Assembly (NCBI GenBank): GCA_944390305.1
Contig: CALXPX010000066.1
Span: 1 to 6,743 of the forward strand
DNA from: an uncultured Clostridia bacterium
Lineage (GTDB): Bacteria > Bacillota > Clostridia > TANB77 > CAG-508
Direction: 5' to 3'
Length of the DNA stretch: 6,743 nucleotides
Each line of letters opens with the position of its first letter. Within the stretch, counting starts at the first letter, position 1. Under the pieces are notes generated by a model that worked only from the letters and a program-made list of their open reading frames with translations, did not search any database and had not been told where the DNA came from. This document shows positions 1 through 4,727 of the stretch, piece after piece. Made by a program: the position numbers and the translations under genes.

Positions 1-3
1 CAA

Positions 4-52
4 GTAATAAAACTAGTTGGGTGTTGTCACAGTTGTTGATAAATTTTATTAC
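4..52 (+). other. Hairpin before the IS110 recombinase; candidate bridge-RNA donor loop or RBS-shielding stem
   Basis: GTAATAAAA (4-12) pairs perfectly with TTTTATTAC (44-52), a 9-bp stem enclosing 31 nt. Inside it GTG (21-23) can pair with CAC (28-30) around TTGT, leaving two single-stranded flanks (13-20 and 31-43) that both contain AGTTG. The stem ends one base before the AGGAGG ribosome binding site. Elements of the IS110 group encode a structured bridge RNA in the non-coding DNA before the recombinase; its donor-binding loop is a stem with an internal loop whose two sides are guides. This hairpin has that general shape and location, but the rest of the RNA would lie outside the window. 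A plainer reading is a stem that limits translation from read-through transcripts. Confidence 0.45.
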
Positions 53-66
53 AGGAGGTAAACACT

Positions 67-1224
67 ATGGTTTACATTGGCATTGATATTGCCAAATTTA
101 AACACTTTGCGTCTGTTGTTAGCTCAGATGGTAAAGTTATTGTAAAACCTTTTCCTTTTGAAAATTCTCGTAAAGGTTTTATGAAATTAGTTGAAGAAAT
201 TGAGAATTTTCATGATTGTTTAATTGGTTTAGAATCTACTGGACATTATGCAGATAATCTAATTCAGTTTTTGTTCGAACGTAATTACAAAATTGCGGTA
301 ATCAATCCTATTCAAACTGATTCCCTTCGTGATTCTAATATTAGAAAAACTAAAACTGACAAGATTGATACTATGCTGATTGTACAATGCTTAATTCTTA
401 AAAAATATTCTCTAGTCTCTTCTAAAAATATTGATATGATTAAGCTTAGACGTCTTTCTAGGTTTAGACTAGAAATGGTACAACAGCAAACTAGGATTAA
501 GACTCAATTAACTGCTTGCCTTGATATTGTATTTCCTGAACTAGTACACTTTTTTAATGGCAATTTGCATTTAAATGTATCTTATGCCTTACTAGAAAAA
601 TACTCTTCTGCTAAATCTATTCGTTTAGCTAGAATCGATGGCTTAACTAATTTGCTTTACAATAATTCTCATGGTAGATACAATCATGAAAAAGCATTGC
701 AACTAAAGAATTTAGCAAAAGATAGTATTGGATTGGATAATCCTTCAGTTGAATTACAAATACAATGTCTTATTAAACAACTTCGTCTATACAAAAAGCA
801 AATTAGTGATATTGACTTTAGCATTATGACTCTTATGCAAATTATTGATTCTCCAATTCTCACAATACCTGGTGTTAGTTATACTTTAGGTTCTATGATT
901 ATTAGTGAAATTGATGACATAAAAAGATTTAGCAACCCTTCTAAATTGCTAGCATTTGCTGGTTTAGATCCAGTTGTTAAACAATCTGGGAATTTTCAAG
1001 CCGAACACATGAAAATTTCTAAACGTGGCTCCACTTACCTTCGCTATGCAATCTATAGAGTTGCTTTTCTTATTATATACAATAATGAGACTTTTAGCAA
1101 ATATTATCTAAAAAAGCGTGCTCAAGGTAAGAGTCATAGAGTTGCTTTATGTCATGTTTGCAATAAATTAGTTAGAGTTATATTTAAAATTCTAACTGAT
1201 AATATACCATTTAATTTAAGCTAA
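67..1224 (+). CDS. IS110-family transposase (DEDD/serine recombinase)
   Basis: This 385-residue protein would cut and rejoin DNA to excise and insert its element, in this family guided by a bridge RNA. The N-terminal RuvC-like domain shows the DEDD set: Asp7 (IGIDIAK), Glu56 (GLESTGHY), Asp98 and Asp101 (KTDKID). A helical, coiled-coil-like middle spans about residues 120-260. The C-terminal Transposase_20 domain (about 265-350) has IPGV, then LLAFAGLDP and KQSGNF, with Ser307 the expected nucleophile, followed by KRGSTYLR. Length and spacing match intact family members, and no frameshift or stop is seen. ATG at 67 follows AGGAGG (53-58) with an 8-nt gap, so the start is secure. Arginine codon choice (9 CGN of 20) differs from the neighbours. 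No convincing promoter is visible in the 66 nt upstream; expression may come from further left or from the junction of a circular intermediate. Confidence 0.95.
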   Translation: MVYIGIDIAKFKHFASVVSSDGKVIVKPFPFENSRKGFMKLVEEIENFHDCLIGLESTGHYADNLIQFLFERNYKIAVINPIQTDSLRDSNIRKTKTDKIDTMLIVQCLILKKYSLVSSKNIDMIKLRRLSRFRLEMVQQQTRIKTQLTACLDIVFPELVHFFNGNLHLNVSYALLEKYSSAKSIRLARIDGLTNLLYNNSHGRYNHEKALQLKNLAKDSIGLDNPSVELQIQCLIKQLRLYKKQISDIDFSIMTLMQIIDSPILTIPGVSYTLGSMIISEIDDIKRFSNPSKLLAFAGLDPVVKQSGNFQAEHMKISKRGSTYLRYAIYRVAFLIIYNNETFSKYYLKKRAQGKSHRVALCHVCNKLVRVIFKILTDNIPFNLS

Positions 1225-1260
1225 CAATATGAAATTTTCAAAGTACATTTCGCCATTATT

Positions 1261-1293
1261 TAACAGTTTTAAAATTTGAACTTAAAACTGTTA
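1261..1293 (+). terminator. Perfect 12-bp stem-loop after the transposase gene; possible terminator or IS end structure
   Basis: TAACAGTTTTAA (1261-1272) is exactly mirrored by TTAAAACTGTTA (1282-1293) around a 9-nt loop, 36 nt after the transposase stop codon. On the + strand only TTATTA follows, not a solid T run, so it is a weak classical terminator. It may instead be a structural part of the IS right end. The perfect pairing of 12 bp is hard to dismiss as chance even in AT-rich DNA. Confidence 0.5.
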
Positions 1294-1320
1294 TTAGTCA
1301 TGCAAATTTTTATCTATTAA

Positions 1321-1346
1321 AATTATTAAAAAAATTTTTAATAATT
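1321..1346. repeat. Perfect 12-bp AT-only palindrome in the gap between IS gene and HD gene
   Basis: AATTATTAAAAA (1321-1332) and TTTTTAATAATT (1335-1346) are perfect inverted repeats around two bases. The palindrome is A/T only. Read on the minus strand it lies 26 nt past the HD gene stop and carries T-rich sequence, so it could serve as a weak terminator for that gene. Read on the + strand it could belong to the IS right end. The sequence does not decide between them. Confidence 0.45.
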
Positions 1347-1349
1347 CTA

Positions 1350-1355
1350 TTGACA
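1350..1355 (+). promoter_or_regulatory. Outward-facing consensus -35 box near the IS right end
   Basis: TTGACA reads rightward out of the element. IS110-family circles are known to rebuild a promoter at the joined ends, with the -35 in the right end and the -10 in the left end; this box suits that role. In the inserted state the nearest -10-like sequences are TATATA (1374-1379, 18-nt spacer) and TATAAT (1376-1381, 20-nt spacer, longer than usual). They lie across the HD gene stop codon and would give RNA antisense to that gene. Confidence 0.45.
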
Positions 1356-1372
1356 ATTAATAGTTAGTCTTT

Positions 1373-1927
1373 TTATATAATTTTTCCTAAAAATATTAAA
1401 CATAAGAAAATATACGCATATCTGTATACTTTTTTTGATTGAAGATAAGTTTCATAATAATTTAAAGACTCTTGTATCGCACTATATTTATCTATAAATG
1501 TAATAAGGTAGCTTTCTTTATATTTAGGTAAAGATACTGTTACAGGCCACATATGCTTTAAAATTATATCTTTTTCTCTATCATTTAAATTAAACTCTTC
1601 TGATGCATTTTTCAAAGCAATTTTAGGATGTACAAATGCATGATATCCTTCAATATTAAGCTCTTTTTTACTATTTCTCCAATCATATAAAAATAGATCA
1701 TGTAGCATTGCTGCTCTTGAAGCTGATTTATAATCCCATTTGAAAAATTTAGCTATTTTATAACTTACATATGATACATTTAAGCAATGTTCATAAGTTG
1801 TAACATCATAATGCTGTCTATATTTTTGCATTTCTCGCACTTTTTTATTATTTATTAATTCTTCTATGATTTCTAAAAATTCTTTATCTGATAGTGCATT
1901 TTTTATTGTTTTTAATGTTCTTTTCAT
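1373..1927 (-). CDS. HD-domain metal-dependent phosphohydrolase
   Basis: This 184-residue protein belongs to the HD/HDIG phosphohydrolase superfamily; the substrate (nucleotide, cyclic nucleotide or other phosphate ester) cannot be told. Likely metal ligands, in the numbering from this start, are His47 (TTYEHCLNV), the His76-Asp77 doublet (MLHDLFLYDW) and Asp146 (FIDKYSA), with His100 (FVHPKIA) and His125 (ILKHMWP) probably completing a second site. The last 20 residues are hydrophobic (AYIFLCLIFLG) and could be a membrane contact. The reading frame stays open upstream to 2038, but ATG at 1927 is chosen because GGAG (1938-1941) lies 10 nt before it and a strong promoter (1967-1996) lies inside the longer frame, so the longer form would not be transcribed from it. 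The gene is monocistronic. Its stop codon lies within a few bases of the estimated IS end, so the extreme C-terminus might have been altered by the insertion. Confidence 0.85.
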   Translation of the reverse strand: MKRTLKTIKNALSDKEFLEIIEELINNKKVREMQKYRQHYDVTTYEHCLNVSYVSYKIAKFFKWDYKSASRAAMLHDLFLYDWRNSKKELNIEGYHAFVHPKIALKNASEEFNLNDREKDIILKHMWPVTVSLPKYKESYLITFIDKYSAIQESLNYYETYLQSKKVYRYAYIFLCLIFLGKII

Positions 1928-1966
1928 TTTACTATCACTCCGATTTACTCTTCTCCCCTTAAATAT

Positions 1967-1996
1967 ATTATATGATGCACTCTTATATAATGTCAA
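1967..1996 (-). promoter_or_regulatory. Sigma-A promoter of the HD gene
   Basis: On the minus strand TTGACA (1996-1991) and TATAAT (1972-1967) are both perfect consensus hexamers with an 18-nt spacer. Transcription should start near 1960, giving a leader of about 33 nt that contains the GGAG site before ATG 1927. It is the strongest promoter match in the window, and it settles the start codon of the HD gene. Confidence 0.8.
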
Positions 1997-2041
1997 TAAA
2001 AACTGACTAATTAATAGAATCTTAAGATTTGATTTCAAAAT

Positions 2042-2065
2042 AAAAAAGCCATAAAAGGCTTTTTT
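2042..2065 (-). terminator. Rho-independent terminator of the gltX operon
   Basis: AAAAAAGCC (2042-2050) and GGCTTTTTT (2057-2065) form a 9-bp stem with a 6-nt loop. On the minus strand the stem closes in a T run, 5 nt past the DUF951 stop codon. The run of T on the opposite side makes it potentially bidirectional. It isolates the operon from the HD gene promoter. Confidence 0.85.
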
Positions 2066-2070
2066 ACATT

Positions 2071-2256
2071 TTATTTTTCTTTATCAATTTTCTTTGTAAT
2101 AGCTTTTAATGCTTTTTCTCTAGGAAGAACTATTACTCTTCCACATTTTAAACATTTAAGTTTAAAGTCTACTCCTATCCTTGTTATTTCCCATTCTTTA
2201 TTTCCACAAGGATGAGTTTTCTTGGTTCTAACAATATCTCCAATATTATATTCCAT
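2071..2256 (-). CDS. DUF951 family small protein (YyzM-like)
   Basis: This 61-residue protein has the full DUF951 pattern: an N-terminal GDIVRTKKTHPCG, then WEITRIGVDFKLKC, then CGRVIVLPRE. The cellular function of the family is not known to me. His15, Cys17, Cys35 and Cys38 (HPC and CLKC) could form a zinc site, and the compact beta-rich, basic character would allow nucleic acid binding; both are inference. It is the last gene of the gltX operon: 5 nt separate it from the stop of the 225-residue gene, and its poor Shine-Dalgarno (AGGTAA, overlapping that stop) suggests it is translated by coupling to the gene before it. A terminator follows directly. Confidence 0.9.
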   Translation of the reverse strand: MEYNIGDIVRTKKTHPCGNKEWEITRIGVDFKLKCLKCGRVIVLPREKALKAITKKIDKEK

Positions 2257-2261
2257 ATTCT

Positions 2262-2939
2262 TTACCTATTACCCCTACTATATGTTCTAGATAGACCAAT
2301 ATAACCTTTTAATTCTTGTTTTTCTTGATCATTTAAGGTACTATCTGCTACTTTTCCATCAAGTATTCTTCTTGCTCTAATAATTCTCTGTCCAAGAGGA
2401 AAATCATGTTCATATCCCATATCTTTTAACTTATCTCTAGTCTTACTAGAAATTATAGCATCATAATATAATTGTCCTAATGTTATACCTTTTCCTTTAC
2501 TTCTCAATGCCAAATCTTTTATATCTTCATTTCTATAATTAAAATCTTCCTTTATAATTCTTAATACTTCTAGTAGTTCTTTATTAGCAGATTTTTTTCT
2601 TTCGAATATTTCTTGAAGTTTTAACATTTCTTCTTGATTTACTTTATATCCTTTACTATTTCCTCTTAAAACACCATGAATTTCGTTTATCTTACTACCT
2701 ATAGGATAATTTCTTTTTAGTTGTGGATATTTATTAAATAACATTTCCATATCTACATTATCCAATGATATATCACCTAAAACAGTCCATCTAGGATTAG
2801 TTCTTCCTCCCGTTTTTTGTCTTACCTTAGATATATCTATTCCTTCTTTTTTTAAAATTTCTGCTATTCTTAAGAATTCTTCTACCATAGATTCTGGTTT
2901 AGGATCTACCTTTAAACTATCTAAAAAAGAATTTTCCAT
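2262..2939 (-). CDS. Unrecognised 225-residue protein made of two tandem ~95-residue repeats
   Basis: I do not recognise this protein's function. It is soluble-looking, charged and mainly helical, with no signal peptide, membrane segment or obvious catalytic motif. It reads as a duplication: residues about 22-112 line up with 122-215. Matching landmarks are FLRIAEILKK (22-31) with LLEVLRIIKE (122-131), TVLG (52-55) with ITLG (152-155), and NYPIGSKI (77-84) with DFPLGQRI (179-186), followed by a shared L-x-G and an N-x-x-E pattern. The (Y/F)P(I/L)G(x)(K/R)I segment with a Leu-rich helix after it loosely resembles the short helicase-associated-type helical repeats found in Bacillota proteins; that is from memory and unverified. 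ATG at 2939 has AAAGGA (2953-2948) 8 nt upstream. It sits 14 nt after gltX and 5 nt before DUF951, so it is firmly in the operon, and its codon use matches theirs. Confidence 0.85.
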   Translation of the reverse strand: MENSFLDSLKVDPKPESMVEEFLRIAEILKKEGIDISKVRQKTGGRTNPRWTVLGDISLDNVDMEMLFNKYPQLKRNYPIGSKINEIHGVLRGNSKGYKVNQEEMLKLQEIFERKKSANKELLEVLRIIKEDFNYRNEDIKDLALRSKGKGITLGQLYYDAIISSKTRDKLKDMGYEHDFPLGQRIIRARRILDGKVADSTLNDQEKQELKGYIGLSRTYSRGNR

Positions 2940-2953
2940 TTTATTATTCCTTT

Positions 2954-4582
2954 CTACATAATTTTTCTAAGTCTATTTTCTACTTCTTCTTTTCCTAACA
3001 CTTGCATAATTTCATACATATCTGGAGTGTTTCTTCTTCCAGTTAAAGCAACTCTTATAACTGTACTAATATCTCCTACATGTCCTGGCCATTTTTCTGG
3101 ATTTTGTTTATATTCTTTTACTTCTCTAGCATATCCCAACTTTTCTGCTACATCTTTAATTTTATTAAACCAAACTTGTTTATCATCATTATAATCATAT
3201 ATATTTAGATATTCTTCTATAACCTTCTTTGCATCAGTTAGAGGAATCTTATCAAAATCATATTCTTTTGGTCTTTCATACATATATATAATACTATTTT
3301 TTACATCTGACCATTTAGCAAGATCTTTTCTAGGTTTTTTTGAATTTTCTCTTTCTATTCCAAATACTTTTAATGCATATTCTTCATCTTTTAGCATTTC
3401 GAATAATTCTTTATCATACTCCTTAGCCCAAGCATTTACAAAATCATATACTTCTTTAGCTGAGTATTTCGCAATAACATTTTTAGATACGTCTAAAAGT
3501 TTTACCATATCAAAAACAGCTCCACTAACACCCATTTTTGATAATTCTAGCTTAAATTCAGATATATCTTTGTCTGGATTTGCTCTTCTCCATCCTTCAA
3601 AACTAGAATTTATAATATTCATTAAATACTCGCAAACAGCATCGCTTGGAATTCCTTCTTCATGATAATAATCAACAGCAGCTTCAGGATCTTTTCTTTT
3701 ACTTATTTTTCTCTTTTTTCCATCTTCTTCTTTTAATATATTAGGTACTTGAGCATATTTAGGCACTTTAAATCCAAAAGCATTAAATAATTCTACATGA
3801 AGAGGAGTAGACGAAATCCATTCTTCCCCACGAACAACAATAGTTGTTTTCATTAAATGATCATCTACAACATGTGCAAAATGATATACAGGAAGTCCAT
3901 CTGCTTTAATTAAAACAGCATCTTGATCATTTTCTGGAAATTCTATATGACCTCTTACACTATCTTTAACCTTTATTTTTCTATCCTCTCTACCATTTGA
4001 ACGAAGTCTAATAACAAAACTTTCACCATTTTTAATCCTATTTATTGCCTCATCAACAGGAAGATTTCTATATTTTGCCCATACTCCATAAAATCCTGTT
4101 CTTAAACCTGCCGCTTCTTGCTTTTTTCTAATTTCCTCAATTTCTTCTGGAGTTGCAAAACAAGGATAAGCCTTACCTTGCTCAATAAGATATTTGGCAT
4201 AAGAATGATAAATATCTTTTCTTTCACTTTGTTTATATGGACCATATTCTCCTTTTTCTTCTTTTTCAGAAATCATTCCTTCATCTGGAATAAAATCAAA
4301 TTTAGCAAGGGCATTAATAATTTGCTCTACCCCATTTTCAATTTTTCTTTTTTGGTCTGTATCTTCTATTCTAAGAATAAATACACCACCTGTTTGTTTT
4401 GCAAGGGCTCTATCTATAATGCATTGATAAAGACCTCCTATATGAACAAAACCAGTAGGACTAGGTGCAAATCTAGTTACTTCTGCACCTTGTGGTAATT
4501 CTCTTACTCTATATTTTTCTTCATAATATTCAATTGGCTTTACATCTGGATAAATAACATTAGCCAAATCTTTATAATCCAT
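2954..4582 (-). CDS. gltX: Glutamate--tRNA ligase
   Basis: This class I synthetase uses ATP to charge glutamate onto tRNA-Glu in the cytoplasm. In 542-residue numbering, the Rossmann fold opens with RFAPSPTGFVHIGG (HIGH-type signature 47-50), followed by LRIEDTD (70-76), the GluRS-specific VVRGEEWISSTPLH (249-262) and the KMSKS-type loop KISKR (292-296). The anticodon-binding C-terminal part ends in VIRVALTGRRNTP and LGKEEVENRL. It is longer than the ~490 residues of classical bacterial GluRS and has CFAT (141-144) where many GluRS have CFCT, so the usual zinc ligands seem lost. The frame can begin at a TTG at 4594, but GGAGG (4592-4588) lies inside that extension 5 nt before ATG 4582, so 4582 is the start. 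It is first in the operon. If GlnRS is absent in this organism, this enzyme may also misacylate tRNA-Gln for the amidotransferase route (inference). Confidence 0.95.
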   Translation of the reverse strand: MDYKDLANVIYPDVKPIEYYEEKYRVRELPQGAEVTRFAPSPTGFVHIGGLYQCIIDRALAKQTGGVFILRIEDTDQKRKIENGVEQIINALAKFDFIPDEGMISEKEEKGEYGPYKQSERKDIYHSYAKYLIEQGKAYPCFATPEEIEEIRKKQEAAGLRTGFYGVWAKYRNLPVDEAINRIKNGESFVIRLRSNGREDRKIKVKDSVRGHIEFPENDQDAVLIKADGLPVYHFAHVVDDHLMKTTIVVRGEEWISSTPLHVELFNAFGFKVPKYAQVPNILKEEDGKKRKISKRKDPEAAVDYYHEEGIPSDAVCEYLMNIINSSFEGWRRANPDKDISEFKLELSKMGVSGAVFDMVKLLDVSKNVIAKYSAKEVYDFVNAWAKEYDKELFEMLKDEEYALKVFGIERENSKKPRKDLAKWSDVKNSIIYMYERPKEYDFDKIPLTDAKKVIEEYLNIYDYNDDKQVWFNKIKDVAEKLGYAREVKEYKQNPEKWPGHVGDISTVIRVALTGRRNTPDMYEIMQVLGKEEVENRLRKIM

Positions 4583-4628
4583 AATAACCTCCAATATTTA
4601 AATTTTCTCTCTTTTTTACATAATAATT

Positions 4629-4657
4629 ATTATAATCTATTTTTGTATATATTTCAA
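4629..4657 (-). promoter_or_regulatory. Sigma-A promoter of the gltX operon
   Basis: On the minus strand TTGAAA (4657-4652), a 17-nt spacer and TATAAT (4634-4629) make a near-consensus promoter. Transcription should begin near 4622, leaving a leader of about 40 nt. That is too short for a T-box or other riboswitch, so gltX here appears not to be controlled by tRNA-sensing antitermination. Confidence 0.8.
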
Positions 4658-4689
4658 GCTTTTCATATATCTATTCTAATATATATTTA

Positions 4690-4719
4690 AAATACCAAGC
4701 CATTTATTGCTTGGTATTT
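4690..4719 (-). terminator. Rho-independent terminator of the RNase J gene
   Basis: An 11-bp perfect stem (4690-4700 with 4709-4719; core ACCAAGC/GCTTGGT) encloses an 8-nt loop. It begins 8 nt after the RNase J stop codon on the minus strand and leads into a TTTT and then AT-rich tail. It separates this gene from the gltX promoter. Confidence 0.85.
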
Positions 4720-4727
4720 AAGTATTT

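Larger units (their letters stand above)
1..1368 (+). mobile_element. IS110-family insertion sequence, left end outside the window
   Basis: The element is recognised from its intact recombinase gene and its non-coding flanks. The left end is not in the window, since only 66 nt precede the gene. The right boundary is an estimate: IS110 elements usually lack clear terminal inverted repeats and obvious target duplications, so nothing marks it directly. I place it near 1360-1372 because an outward TTGACA box lies at 1350-1355 and the coding sequence of the neighbouring HD gene ends at 1373. The recombinase gene uses CGN for 9 of its 20 arginines, against 2 of 30 in gltX, which fits acquired DNA. 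The IS gene converges on the HD gene. Confidence 0.8.

Noticed and set aside
24..52. TTGTCA (24-29) with TATTAC (47-52) as a transposase promoter
   Set aside because: The -10 match is poor and the start would fall at or after the AGGAGG site, leaving no usable leader.
1928..2038. N-terminal 37-residue extension of the HD protein
   Set aside because: It contains the gene's own consensus promoter, while a GGAG site fits the internal ATG at 1927; the extension has no family resemblance.
4118..4498. A 126-codon open frame on the + strand
   Set aside because: It lies wholly inside gltX on the opposite strand, with Phe/Ile/Ser-rich sequence typical of an antisense shadow of an AT-rich gene and no ribosome binding site support.
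4583..4689. T-box or riboswitch before gltX
   Set aside because: The clear promoter at 4629-4657 leaves only ~40 nt of leader, and there is no specifier stem, T-box sequence or leader terminator.
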